The notes beneath the pieces were generated by a model. It did no database searches. It was not told where the DNA came from and saw only the letters and a program-made list of their open reading frames with translations. The position numbers and the translations under genes are program-made. DNA of 59,719 nucleotides from Psychrobacter sp. 5A.1 (lineage in GTDB: Bacteria > Pseudomonadota > Gammaproteobacteria > Pseudomonadales > Moraxellaceae): positions 1 to 59,719 of the forward strand of contig NZ_JASDDJ010000016.1 in assembly GCF_030407455.1 (NCBI RefSeq). Reading direction: 5' to 3'. Positions within the stretch are counted from its first letter, which is position 1. Every line of letters begins with the position of its first letter. This document shows positions 47,082-55,930 of the stretch, piece by piece.

Positions 47082-47140
47082 ATCAATATAATTTGACATA
47101 CATATCACTTACATGCTGTCAAGTCAAAAGCAGGTTCGTA

Positions 47141-47169
47141 TTGCTTTAATCTGCTAACTTACGTATAAT
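47141..47169 (+). promoter_or_regulatory. Sigma-70 promoter of infA
   Basis: TTGCTT (47141-47146) and TATAAT (47164-47169) are separated by 17 bases, about 35 bases before the infA start. Confidence 0.8.
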
Positions 47170-47202
47170 ATGGGCTTATTTTTTAATTGATTGATACAAA
47201 TT

Positions 47203-47424
47203 ATGGCAAAAGACGATATTATTGAATTTGAAGGCGAAGTCATTGATACCCTTCCTAATACTTTGTTCAAAGTTCGTTTAGAAAACGGACACGAAATCAT
47301 TGCGCACATCTCTGGTAAGATGCGTAAGCATTACATTCGTATCTTGACAGGTGACAAAGTTAAAGTTGAAATGACCCCTTATGACCTATCTAAAGGTCGT
47401 ATCACATACCGTGGTAAAAACTAA
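47203..47424 (+). CDS. infA: Translation initiation factor IF-1
   Basis: 73 residues of the S1-like OB fold: [39 protein letters not shown] then [19 protein letters not shown], matching the canonical sequence from end to end. The start is fixed by the universal MAKDD/MAKED beginning. IF-1 blocks the A site during initiation. Single gene with its own promoter. Confidence 0.98.
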   Translation: MAKDDIIEFEGEVIDTLPNTLFKVRLENGHEIIAHISGKMRKHYIRILTGDKVKVEMTPYDLSKGRITYRGKN

Positions 47425-47614
47425 ATACCTGCTAACTAAAGTGGTTATGAAAGTATTGATAAAAATACAGTTAATAGCCGAATAGCTGCGTTATCGCTGA
47501 TAGCTGATATAGTCGCTTGGGTAGTGTAACTGATAATAATAATGAAAATGCTAACCTGCTCATTATTGCCTATCAATGTTTTAGTTGTTTAGTATTGGCT
47601 GTCTGTTTTTACCA

Positions 47615-47649
47615 TAAAAAATACCGCTAAATGTCAGCGGTATTTTTTT
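47615..47649. terminator. Bidirectional terminator between infA and the L,D-transpeptidase
   Basis: AAAAAATACCGCT pairs with AGCGGTATTTTTT with a short loop. It serves the minus-strand gene ending at 47666 and plus-strand transcripts. Confidence 0.88.
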
Positions 47650-47665
47650 GTCTGCTTTTTATGAT

Positions 47666-48835
47666 TCAATTAATCTCAACCGTTGCACCGTTTTTGATGA
47701 CACCTAAAAGACTTAGTGCATCCCAGTTGGTTAGACGTATGCAGCCCGCCGAGGCCTGACGACTAATATGGGCAGGGTCTGGTGAGCCATGGATACCATA
47801 AGAAGGCTTGCTGAGCCCAATCCATACCGAGCCAACTGGATTATTGGGACCTGGCGGCAAAATAGACTTGCGACCGTCAGGAGCAGTATAAGTATAGTTA
47901 GGCTCATGCACCTTCACCTCTACCGTATGTGTACCTGTTGGTGACGGTGTCGCTGTACTGCCCACTGTGGTTGGATAACTGGCGACTAAATTGCCTTTGT
48001 CATCATAAGCATATAGCGTTTTAGTGGTTTTGTCAGTGACGACACGATGGACAGGCTTGGTATTCGGGTTGCCAGGATTATAGACAGTGATGATCTCACC
48101 CGCAGTGAAATTAGCATTAGGGTTCAGTGCCTTGAGGTATTTCTCACTGATGTGGAATTTTTCTGCCAGCGCTTCTGTGATGCTTTCGTAATATAAACCC
48201 TCAATGCTGGCTTTGGCTTCTGCACCAGCAGGTATGTCTGTGGTCTTGATATTGACGTCAGCCTCACTTAGCTGATAACTGACCAGCACTGGCTGTGCCA
48301 TGAGCGCTTCGTCTTTTGTTAATGCTTGCCACGTCTCAACGTTTAGCGCCTCAGTGACGGCCATACCATTGGCTTGTTGAAATGTTTGCATGGCTTTGCG
48401 AGTGTTTTTACCCCAATAACCATCTACAGAGCCCACACTATTATGATGCCAGTTTAGTAATGCCTGCAATTTGGTAGCGATATTGTGATCTATATCATCG
48501 CCTTCTTTCCAACTGGCATTATTTACTTTTTCTGCCGTTTTCGATAGGTTTTCGGTCGTATACTTAATAGTAGGTAAAAGCTTATTTAATGATATTTCTG
48601 CTTTACTATCACCGGTTAACTTTTGGCTCACCCCATTGGTTACTGGACTGACATCCATAACAGCACTGGTTTTATCAGCGCTGACTTGATCAGCTGTGTT
48701 TTGTGCAATACTGGTCATCACTTGATTATTTACATTCGTACTGTCTGATGGCGCTGCCACGCTTTGTCCCACAAAACCTGCGGTCGACAGCCCAATCATG
48801 GCGACTGCGATGCTTATTTTTTTTAGCTGATACAC
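47666..48835 (-). CDS. L,D-transpeptidase (YkuD) with peptidoglycan-binding domain
   Basis: 389 residues from a GTG at 48835, chosen because AAGGAG lies 6 bases upstream and it gives a clean signal peptide (LKKISIAVAMIGLSTAGFVGQSVAAP). A PG-binding-1 domain (LLNWHHNSVGSVDGYWGKNTRKAMQTFQ, about residues 120-150) and a LysM-like ITEALAEKFHISEKYLKALN precede the YkuD catalytic domain. The active-site motif is SYGIHGSPDPAHISRQASAGCIRLTNWDAL, with the His and Cys of IHG and SAGCIRL. It makes or edits 3-3 crosslinks or attaches Lpp-like proteins. Confidence 0.92.
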   Translation of the reverse strand: MYQLKKISIAVAMIGLSTAGFVGQSVAAPSDSTNVNNQVMTSIAQNTADQVSADKTSAVMDVSPVTNGVSQKLTGDSKAEISLNKLLPTIKYTTENLSKTAEKVNNASWKEGDDIDHNIATKLQALLNWHHNSVGSVDGYWGKNTRKAMQTFQQANGMAVTEALNVETWQALTKDEALMAQPVLVSYQLSEADVNIKTTDIPAGAEAKASIEGLYYESITEALAEKFHISEKYLKALNPNANFTAGEIITVYNPGNPNTKPVHRVVTDKTTKTLYAYDDKGNLVASYPTTVGSTATPSPTGTHTVEVKVHEPNYTYTAPDGRKSILPPGPNNPVGSVWIGLSKPSYGIHGSPDPAHISRQASAGCIRLTNWDALSLLGVIKNGATVEIN

Positions 48836-48903
48836 ATCATGCTCCTTATTTTTATCAATATAGGGTGTTATCAAGGCTTTTTTTTGATTTTTTGACACCT
48901 TGA

Positions 48904-48964
48904 CTAGGGCGTGTACTCATTTTAAAAAAAGATATAAAAATGAGATGAATTAAGATATGCCCTA
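48904..48964. repeat. Shortened derivative of repeat family A
   Basis: 61 bp starting CTAGGGCGTGTACTCATTTTA and ending ATATGCCCTA: both family A ends with most of the interior deleted. It lies just upstream of the L,D-transpeptidase gene. Confidence 0.7.
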
Positions 48965-48998
48965 AAACATTTTTTATCGTTTATTGCCTAAACAGTAT

Positions 48999-49105
48999 TA
49001 TAGTCAGTTCAATATAATTTCGATACAAGGAAACCGAGTGCAAGTTATACATTAGTATGCTTAGCGAGGATGACGATGTAGCGGATTTATATAGACTTGA
49101 CTATA
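48999..49105. repeat. MITE-like repeat, family C, diverged copy
   Basis: Starts TTATAGTCAGTTC and ends AGACTTGACTATA. The interior aligns with the copies at 1624 and 57689 (ACAAGG, CCGAGTGCA, TTATACATTAGTATG, CGAGGATGACG) with many substitutions. It is older than the others. This and neighbouring elements make up the 735-base non-coding gap 48899-49633. Confidence 0.65.
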
Positions 49106-49267
49106 CGGGTTTAGCCACTTATACGCAGTTAATGGTGTCATATTCTCCTGTGAGCATATAACAGCTTTATGTTAATAAAACCCTGCTCTTTTGGTGTCTG
49201 TGTTAAAAGAGGTGCTTTTTTACAACTATCTGGTCTCATGTGTTACCGCTAAAGAGCCATTCAAACA

Positions 49268-49303
49268 AAAACCCATAAGCTGCTGAATAGCTTATGGGCA
49301 TAT
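49268..49303. terminator. Terminator-like hairpin of unclear owner
   Basis: CCCATAAGC pairs with GCTTATGGG around TGCTGAATA. It stands in the middle of the non-coding gap with no gene on either side ending here. It may be a relic. Confidence 0.4.
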
Positions 49304-49350
49304 AGTTGATAAAATAAGACGGTCAAAAAATGTTATACCAAAATAATCTG

Positions 49351-49619
49351 TAGGGTCTGTTGAACATTCAAATGTGGTGCTGGCAGTCACTATTTTTTAG
49401 ACAATATGCAGTGAAATTTTTGACGCCTAGTTATTCTAGGTTAGACAATTTCGCCATATATTGGCAAAAAAGAGTACTGCCCTGAAAGGCTGATGCTAAA
49501 ATCACCCCAAACGTTGTTGCAATCCTAGTTAAGGTCTCGACATTATCGTCGGCTTGCGCCTAATTTGGTGCAATTTTAGCAATCAGCAGCCCTAATATTT
49601 GAATGTTCAACAGACCCTA
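49351..49619. mobile_element. MITE-like element, family B
   Basis: 269 bp with 23-bp perfect terminal inverted repeats (TAGGGTCTGTTGAACATTC at the left, its complement at 49597-49619). Flanking TA dinucleotides suggest a TA target duplication. The interior has no ORF but keeps 'transposase-free' A+T-rich sequence. The right end stops 14 bases before the leuB stop codon region. The CCTAGGCCGTGTTGAATATTCAC segment near 57630 may be a relic of the same type. Confidence 0.85.
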
Positions 49620-49633
49620 ATGAATTGGCTGGC

Positions 49634-50737
49634 TTATATCAATTTGGCCAAAACTGCTTGACCCATTTCTTTACAACCGACTTGCTTGAGTCCAGCTTCA
49701 CTGCTGTCTAAGATATCCAGTGTACGTAGACCATCGTCAAGCACATCGCTCACCGCTTGCTCAATCGCTTGGGCGGCGGCTTCTTGTTTAAAAGTATAGC
49801 GCAGCATCATGGCAACAGATAAGATAGTCGCTAATGGGTTGGCTTTATCTTGCCCCGCAATATCAGGCGCTGAACCATGACAAGGCTCATACATGCCTTT
49901 GCCGTCTTCATCTAGACTTGCTGATGGCAACATGCCGATAGACCCTGTCAACATCGCCGCTTCATCAGATAAGATATCACCGAACATATTGCCCGTTACC
50001 ATGACATCGAACTGCTTAGGGTTTTTGATCAATTGCATACAGGCATTGTCCGCATACATGTGCGATAACGCCACATCAGTATAATCTGCCTGCTGCATCT
50101 CTATCATCGTCTGCTTCCACAGTTCGGTGACTTCTAAGACATTGGCTTTATCTACTGAACAAACCTTGGCGGCTGTGCCTGCTGCCTGAGCACGCGTTTT
50201 TGCCAACTCAAATGCAACCTTGCCTATACGTTGAATCTCGCTGGTGCTATACACCATCGTGTTATAGCCTTGCTGCTCACCATTTTCTAGTGTGCGAATA
50301 CCACGCGGCTCACCAAAATAGATACCGCCTGTCAGCTCACGAACGATGAGCAAATCTAAACCCGATATAATCTCAGGCTTGATACTTGACGCATTGACTA
50401 GCTGAGGATAGAGCTTTGCCACACGTAGATTGGCAAACAGACCAAGCTCGCCGCGAATCTTGAGTAGACCGCGCTCAGGACGCTTACTACGCTCGATGGC
50501 ATCCCATTTAGGACCACCGACAGCGCCTAGCAAGACCGCATCTGCTGCTCGGGCGCGTGCTAACGTCTCGTCAGGCAAAGGCTCACCCGTTGCATCAATA
50601 GCTACGCCGCCAATCAAGCCAGACTCAAGTGTCAAATCCAATGCAAATTTGTTATTGACCGCATTTAGTACATCAATGGCTTGAGTCATGATCTCAGGGC
50701 CAATACCATCGCCCGCTAATGTTAAAATCGTTGCCAT
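49634..50737 (-). CDS. leuB: 3-isopropylmalate dehydrogenase
   Basis: 367 residues of the NAD-dependent decarboxylating dehydrogenase that oxidises 3-isopropylmalate in leucine synthesis. [13 protein letters not shown] is at the start, [12 protein letters not shown] near residue 70, the Arg-rich [23 protein letters not shown] near 92-114, [14 protein letters not shown] and the metal-binding [27 protein letters not shown] follow, then [18 protein letters not shown]. Last of the leucine block, 66 bases after the lipoprotein gene. Confidence 0.97.
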   Translation of the reverse strand: MATILTLAGDGIGPEIMTQAIDVLNAVNNKFALDLTLESGLIGGVAIDATGEPLPDETLARARAADAVLLGAVGGPKWDAIERSKRPERGLLKIRGELGLFANLRVAKLYPQLVNASSIKPEIISGLDLLIVRELTGGIYFGEPRGIRTLENGEQQGYNTMVYSTSEIQRIGKVAFELAKTRAQAAGTAAKVCSVDKANVLEVTELWKQTMIEMQQADYTDVALSHMYADNACMQLIKNPKQFDVMVTGNMFGDILSDEAAMLTGSIGMLPSASLDEDGKGMYEPCHGSAPDIAGQDKANPLATILSVAMMLRYTFKQEAAAQAIEQAVSDVLDDGLRTLDILDSSEAGLKQVGCKEMGQAVLAKLI

Positions 50738-50803
50738 ATTAATCCTTTTGGATATGTTTTTATTGGTTGGTTAGGGCGTGTTTGAGCGCTTAACACTCAT
50801 ATT

Positions 50804-51550
50804 TTATGCTGCAATTTTTTTAGCTTTGGGTGCTGATGATACCGCTTGCACCATACTGATCTCTACAAACTCACCTTGATGATCTGTGTCTAACTGCTTA
50901 CAGAACCGACGCTGTACTTTACTGCCTTGCAATAACTCAACACATAAAGGCTCAGGTGACGCCGTCTCTAACAAACTACCCGATTTGTCGTGCGATTTTT
51001 TTTGATAGGCGCGCAGCTGATAAGTATCAGCGTCAACAAAGTCATGAATCATCGCAAAACGCTCAACGTAACCCATGTTATTTTGTGGATAAAAATTAAC
51101 TTGTATTTCACGTTTTGCAGGCTTTACTCGCGCATAATAATTGGTAAGCCCTGGCATGCCTGACGCAGATAAAGGAACAATTTTTATCTCATTTCTATGA
51201 GCAAGTGGGGACATAGTCATGTTTGTGTGCATTGAGGTTTGCACATGCTTATTACCGAGACGATCTTTCCCATTTGCACCTTTCAGTGCGACCAGCATGG
51301 CAGGATTGATCGGTTCATGAGTATCAGCCCCTATAATGAGTGTCTTATCTATCCGTGCAATTTCGCAGTGATAAGTCCCTATGCAGGCAATATTGACTTC
51401 ATCAGCAATTGGTTGAATCTTGCCTGCCCACGCTTTGGCATTCTCTGCCTCATCTATTTTCTGATACCCAGTCAGTAGCTGACAGCCTGACAACAATAAG
51501 CTTGCGGCGACAACCGTACTTGTCCATAAAGCATAACGTTTTTTATTCAT
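50804..51550 (-). CDS. Hypothetical lipoprotein inside the leucine block
   Basis: 248 residues with a lipoprotein signal (WTSTVVAASLLLSGCQ, lipobox LSGC, Cys23). I do not recognise the remainder, which includes two Cys (ACIGTYHCEIARIDK) close together, probably a disulfide, and a C-terminal ELLQGSKVQRRFCKQLD. Basic C-terminal tail (APKAKKIAA). It is placed between leuD and leuB on the same strand, without any evident link to leucine synthesis. Confidence 0.75.
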   Translation of the reverse strand: MNKKRYALWTSTVVAASLLLSGCQLLTGYQKIDEAENAKAWAGKIQPIADEVNIACIGTYHCEIARIDKTLIIGADTHEPINPAMLVALKGANGKDRLGNKHVQTSMHTNMTMSPLAHRNEIKIVPLSASGMPGLTNYYARVKPAKREIQVNFYPQNNMGYVERFAMIHDFVDADTYQLRAYQKKSHDKSGSLLETASPEPLCVELLQGSKVQRRFCKQLDTDHQGEFVEISMVQAVSSAPKAKKIAA

Positions 51551-51691
51551 AATGGCGGCTACTATCTATGAGAGAAATAATAAAATATTTTAAGAAAACT
51601 ACCCTTCATTTTAGCCAGTTCACCACTATAACTCAACGCTGCATTACTACTGTTCAGCAGTTTTATGAGCCACAGCCGACCGATTCATTGT

Positions 51692-52354
51692 TCATGCTCG
51701 TACATCATTAAATATCCAAGGCGTTTTTTGCATCATGTTTTGCTCGTAGTTCTTGATAGCATCGCTTTGTTGCAAAGTTAAGCCAATATCATCAAGACCG
51801 TTCAATAGGCAATGTTTGCGGAAGTCATCCACTTCAAAAGCATACTCTTCACCTGTTGGCGTAATAACGACCTGACGCTCAAGATCTGCGGTCAGCTCAT
51901 AGCCTTCATTGGCAACGGTAGCTTTCATCAACGTATCGACGATGTCTTCCGCCAATACAATTGGGAGCATGCCATTTTTAAAACAGTTGTTATAAAAGAT
52001 ATCGGCAAAACTCGGGGCGATAACGGTACGAAAGCCGTATTCTGATAAGGCCCAAGGTGCATGCTCACGACTAGAGCCACAGCCAAAGTTTCGGCGTGCC
52101 AGCAATATAGTCGCGCCTTGATAACGTGGTTTGTTCAATACAAAATCTGGATTTAGCGGACGATTACTATTGTTTTGACCGTCATCTAGAGAAGGCACGC
52201 CTTCGTCAAGATAACGCCAATCATCAAATAAATTGACGCCAAAACCTGTGCGTTTAATAGATTTCAAAAACTGTTTTGCAATAATTTGGTCGGTATCAAC
52301 GTTTGCGCGATCAAGCGGGCAAACGATACCAGTTTGGGTGTTATAAGCTTGCAT
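51692..52354 (-). CDS. leuD: 3-isopropylmalate dehydratase small subunit
   Basis: 220 residues. It starts [39 protein letters not shown] and carries [17 protein letters not shown] at about residues 83-99, the swivel-domain signature of LeuD/aconitase. It pairs with LeuC to isomerise 2- to 3-isopropylmalate. A small unrelated gene (52460-52789) separates it from leuC, although LeuC and LeuD genes are usually contiguous. Confidence 0.96.
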   Translation of the reverse strand: MQAYNTQTGIVCPLDRANVDTDQIIAKQFLKSIKRTGFGVNLFDDWRYLDEGVPSLDDGQNNSNRPLNPDFVLNKPRYQGATILLARRNFGCGSSREHAPWALSEYGFRTVIAPSFADIFYNNCFKNGMLPIVLAEDIVDTLMKATVANEGYELTADLERQVVITPTGEEYAFEVDDFRKHCLLNGLDDIGLTLQQSDAIKNYEQNMMQKTPWIFNDVRA

Positions 52355-52459
52355 AAGGTTACCTTTTCTATTCAGTTTATATTTTTAAAAATTTAAAGGT
52401 GAGGTGAATAATAGATAGAGTAAGGTCAGTAATATCTATTTTTAGTATGACGCATCTTC

Positions 52460-52789
52460 CTAAATCCTATATAGTTCAATTGAAATTAACCAAGAGTACT
52501 TGAAACGAACGCTGTTAAATGAATATAAAGGAACCGTACAGCCTTCTTCAAATTTAATACTTTCAAACGAGTCTTCAGTGACTGTAATAGTAGCAACATG
52601 AATACCATTCATTTCGCATATCCAGTAGACCTTAGGAATTGCGACACTAGCTAATTGATAATTCTTTAAAATTGTATTTACTAACTCTTTTAAAGGTAGA
52701 TTAGACTCAAGACTTAATTTAGCATAATGAGGCGCGTCAACATCATCACCCATACAGACAGAATCTCTAGTTACTTCAAAATCAATCAT
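52460..52789 (-). CDS. Hypothetical protein between leuC and leuD
   Basis: 109 residues, unrecognised, beginning MIDFEVTRDSVCMGDDVDAPHYAKLSLES and ending VRFKYSWLISIELYRI. It is predicted beta-rich with alternating hydrophobics, with no signal or membrane helix. It starts 15 bases after leuC ends, so it is cotranscribed. The A+T content is higher than that of its leu neighbours, suggesting a later insertion. Possible immunity-like or accessory protein; this is a guess. Confidence 0.6.
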   Translation of the reverse strand: MIDFEVTRDSVCMGDDVDAPHYAKLSLESNLPLKELVNTILKNYQLASVAIPKVYWICEMNGIHVATITVTEDSFESIKFEEGCTVPLYSFNSVRFKYSWLISIELYRI

Positions 52790-52803
52790 TAATAATAGAA
52801 GCC

Positions 52804-54222
52804 TTAAAACGTGCGTACATCTACAAAGTGACCCGCCAGTGCGGCTGCCGCTGCCATCGCAGGACTAACCAAATGCGTACGACCACCATTACCCTGACGA
52901 CCTTCAAAATTACGGTTGGAGGTTGAGGCACAGTGCTCTTGCGGCTCAAGTTTATCGGCATTCATGGCAAGACACATCGAACAACCCGGCTCACGCCATT
53001 CAAAACCAGCTTCGGTAAATAACGTATCTAAGCCTTCTGCCTCTGCTTGCAGCTTCACTTGTCCAGAACCTGCAACGACGATCGCTTCTTTGACGTTATC
53101 AGCCACTTTTCGGCCTTTGATTACCGCTGCCGCATCACGCAAATCTTCGATACGCGAGTTGGTACACGACCCAATAAAGATACGATCAAGCTGAATATCA
53201 GTGATTTTCTGACCTGCTTCTAACCCCATGTAGGTATAAGCGCGTAACCAACCCTCTTCTTGAGCGTCATCAATGGCTTGATCTGGTGTCGGTACAGATT
53301 GCGTGATATCCACAACCATCTCAGGTGACGTGCCCCAAGAGACTTGCGGTGCTATTTGGCTACCATCAATCTCAACCACAGTATCAAATACTGCATCATC
53401 ATCTGAATACAATGTGCGCCAGTATTCTTCAGCCTGTGCCCATTGTGACTCTGTTGGGGCATAAGGACGACCTTTCACATAATCAATGGTAATGTCATCG
53501 ACCGCAACCATGCCTACTCGCGCACCCGCTTCAATCGCCATGTTACAGACAGTCATACGACCTTCCATGCTCATGTCTTCAAATACTTGCCCAGCAAATT
53601 CAATCGCGTGTCCTGTTCCACCAGCGGTGCCAATTTTTGCAATGATGGCCAATACCACGTCTTTGGATGTCACGCCAGCACCAAGCTGACCAGTGACACG
53701 AATTTGCATATTTTTTGATTTCTTTTGAATCAAGCACTGAGTGGCCAATACATGCTCGACCTCAGACGTTCCGATACCATGTGCCAAACAACCAAGCGCC
53801 CCATGTGTCGCGGTATGTGAGTCACCACAAACGACGGTCATGCCTGGCAATACCAAGCCCTGCTCAGGGCCGACGACATGCAAAATGCCTTGACGCGCAT
53901 CGTTGATGGTAAACTCAGCGATATCAAATTTGGCACAGTTATCGTCCAAAGTGACAACCTGCAAGCGTGACACTTTGTCTTTAATCCCAGCAACCCCTTC
54001 TAAGCGCTCTTTGGTGACAGTTGGCACGTTATGATCTGGACTGGCAATATTGGCGGATAGACGCCATGGCGCTCTATTGGCCAGCTCCAACCCTTCAAAT
54101 GCTTGCGGACTCGTCACTTCATGCAACAGATGGCGGTCGATATAAATCAGGCTCGAACCATCATCTCGCTTAGTGACTTCGTGAGCGTTCCAAAGTTTGT
54201 CATATAACGTTTGACCGGCCAT
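52804..54222 (-). CDS. leuC: 3-isopropylmalate dehydratase large subunit
   Basis: 472 residues, the normal LeuC length. It contains the 4Fe-4S cysteine motifs: the first Cys in [17 protein letters not shown], with the CSMC pair in [17 protein letters not shown]. Also [48 protein letters not shown] and the C-terminal [28 protein letters not shown]. First gene of the leucine block. A divergent LysR-type gene across 354 bases probably controls it. Confidence 0.97.
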   Translation of the reverse strand: MAGQTLYDKLWNAHEVTKRDDGSSLIYIDRHLLHEVTSPQAFEGLELANRAPWRLSANIASPDHNVPTVTKERLEGVAGIKDKVSRLQVVTLDDNCAKFDIAEFTINDARQGILHVVGPEQGLVLPGMTVVCGDSHTATHGALGCLAHGIGTSEVEHVLATQCLIQKKSKNMQIRVTGQLGAGVTSKDVVLAIIAKIGTAGGTGHAIEFAGQVFEDMSMEGRMTVCNMAIEAGARVGMVAVDDITIDYVKGRPYAPTESQWAQAEEYWRTLYSDDDAVFDTVVEIDGSQIAPQVSWGTSPEMVVDITQSVPTPDQAIDDAQEEGWLRAYTYMGLEAGQKITDIQLDRIFIGSCTNSRIEDLRDAAAVIKGRKVADNVKEAIVVAGSGQVKLQAEAEGLDTLFTEAGFEWREPGCSMCLAMNADKLEPQEHCASTSNRNFEGRQGNGGRTHLVSPAMAAAAALAGHFVDVRTF

Positions 54223-54576
54223 GTTGCTATCCTTTATTGGTTGCTAATTACTCGATTTTCGCTTACTTGTAAGTATCGTTTTCTTACAAGAGGCTAAGCT
54301 AGGGTTGTACTAAAGATTGACTAACGTCTATATCGTCGATGCTTATTATCAGTATTTATCACTGTCATTGGCTAAAAACCAAGCTTTATACCGCCAATTA
54401 ACAAGTTAATGGAATAAATATGTCATAATACGTCTCGATGTCTTGTGATTATAGCAGGCAAATCCTATAATAATAATTGATGATTTTTAACCAGACGCAA
54501 ACTTTTATTTCTAATACGTTGTGATTGGGTTAGCCAACTTTTATTTATAGCTCACAAAGTAGCTAAGGACATTCGT
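54223..54576. promoter_or_regulatory. Divergent leuC / LysR control region
   Basis: The 354-base A+T-rich gap must carry both promoters. An 8-bp inverted repeat (CTTGTAAG 54266-54273 with CTTACAAG 54283-54290) lies in the leuC leader, close to its ATG. I do not see a leucine-rich leader peptide with a classical attenuator. Confidence 0.45.
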
Positions 54577-55449
54577 TTGAACACCACAAACTTGACGACA
54601 TTCGTTACCGTTATGCACACTGGCAGTATTTCAGGTGCTGCAGAGAAACTCTTTATCACTCAGCCTGCCGTCAGTAAACGCATCAAAAACTTAGAAGACG
54701 AGTTTAATATTACTTTGTTTGATACAGTAGGACGCGGGATTGTACCCACCCAAGCGGCCAGCGAAATGCTACCTCATGCCAAGCGTTGGCTAGAAGATTA
54801 TGAGAATTTTAAGATTAACTTGCAACATTCTCAGCATATCGTGTCTGGCAAATTAGTCATTGGTACGAGCCATCACATTGGCCTGCACCATCTAGCGCCA
54901 GTGCTGAAACACTTTATTCAAGCTTATCCTGCAGTACAGCTAGAAGTTCACTTCGTTGATTCCGAAAAAGCACATAAAGCGGTCTTGGATGGTGATCTGT
55001 CATTGGCTTTTGTCACCCTACCGCCTGTATACGACAAACGCTTGACCTATCACACGCTATGGTCAGATCCTCTCTACTTTATGACGGGCACTCTATCACC
55101 GTTAGCGACCAAGTCTAATGTCACCTTAGAGCAATTGGCACGATACCCTGCTATTTTGCCATCTGCGAACACTTTTACCAGTCAGATTACGTTGGCTGAA
55201 TTTGCTAAGCACAATCTAAAACCTTATGCCACGATGAGCACCAATCCACTAGAGTCTATTCGTATGCTGGTGTCTGTTGGGCTGGGATGGTCCGTATTAC
55301 CGCAAACCATGATCAGTCAGGATTTAGAACGTATCGATATGGCCGATAATATTGAATTACAGCGCTACTTAGGTGTCGTCATCAATCCAAAATTGACCCA
55401 ATCTAGTAGTGTGACCGCTTTGTTAGACTTACTTGCGCCTATTGAATAA
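54577..55449 (+). CDS. LysR-family regulator divergent from leuC
   Basis: 290 residues from a TTG start: AAGGA lies about 7 bases upstream and the product begins N-T-T-N-L-T-T-F as expected for a LysR N-terminus. The helix-turn-helix is GSISGAAEKLFITQPAVSKRIKNLEDEFNITLFDTVGRG (about residues 17-55). The effector domain includes KLVIGTSHHIGLHHLAPVLKHF. Known pseudomonad and Moraxellaceae genomes place such a gene divergent to leuC, so it may regulate leucine genes. Confidence 0.88.
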   Translation: MNTTNLTTFVTVMHTGSISGAAEKLFITQPAVSKRIKNLEDEFNITLFDTVGRGIVPTQAASEMLPHAKRWLEDYENFKINLQHSQHIVSGKLVIGTSHHIGLHHLAPVLKHFIQAYPAVQLEVHFVDSEKAHKAVLDGDLSLAFVTLPPVYDKRLTYHTLWSDPLYFMTGTLSPLATKSNVTLEQLARYPAILPSANTFTSQITLAEFAKHNLKPYATMSTNPLESIRMLVSVGLGWSVLPQTMISQDLERIDMADNIELQRYLGVVINPKLTQSSSVTALLDLLAPIE

Positions 55450-55930
55450 AAATAGCGCGCGATACTATGACCAGCGCGTATTGGTAGACCCAAAAGATAC
55501 GTTATTCGCATTTGTGTCTATCATGCGTTATAATACGCCTGACGTTGTTTTTTATAACAAAAATTTACCACAAGGACACTGATAGTCATATATTGAACAC
55601 TTCTAGTAAGATATGATGGTAGTCAGTAGGTTTAATGGTTTCAAATGATTGGTTATATAAGTTGCTAATACTCATATATAAATAGCAGATGCGAGCAATC
55701 ACAACAGATAAACGGAATGCGAAATTCCCATTGTTCTCTATCTCTATATGAGTGCTAGCCATCGAACGACATCAATCATATAAAACTAACAGTAATACTG
55801 AAAAAAGCCATTATGTCCTAATTAATGGCTTTTTTTGTCTTTAAATATTGTTTTAAACATCGCCTTATAAGATAGAACTTTTATAGTTAAAAATAATTAC
55901 AGCCAACTATGTTGGTTAAGGACAATTTAT
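55450..55930. other. Intergenic region with an orphan promoter-terminator pair
   Basis: A TATAAT at 55529-55534 and a strong bidirectional terminator at 55801-55836 bound about 300 bases with no ORF of note. This could be a small RNA gene or the leader of putP. No similarity to a known RNA family was recognised by eye. Confidence 0.35.
55801..55836 (+). terminator. Rho-independent terminator upstream of putP
   Basis: AAAAAAGCCATTA pairs with TAATGGCTTTTTT and is followed by T's. Confidence 0.88.

Noticed and set aside
54223..54576. A leucine attenuator with a Leu-rich leader peptide
   Set aside because: I could find an inverted repeat but no short ORF with a run of Leu codons followed by a terminator.
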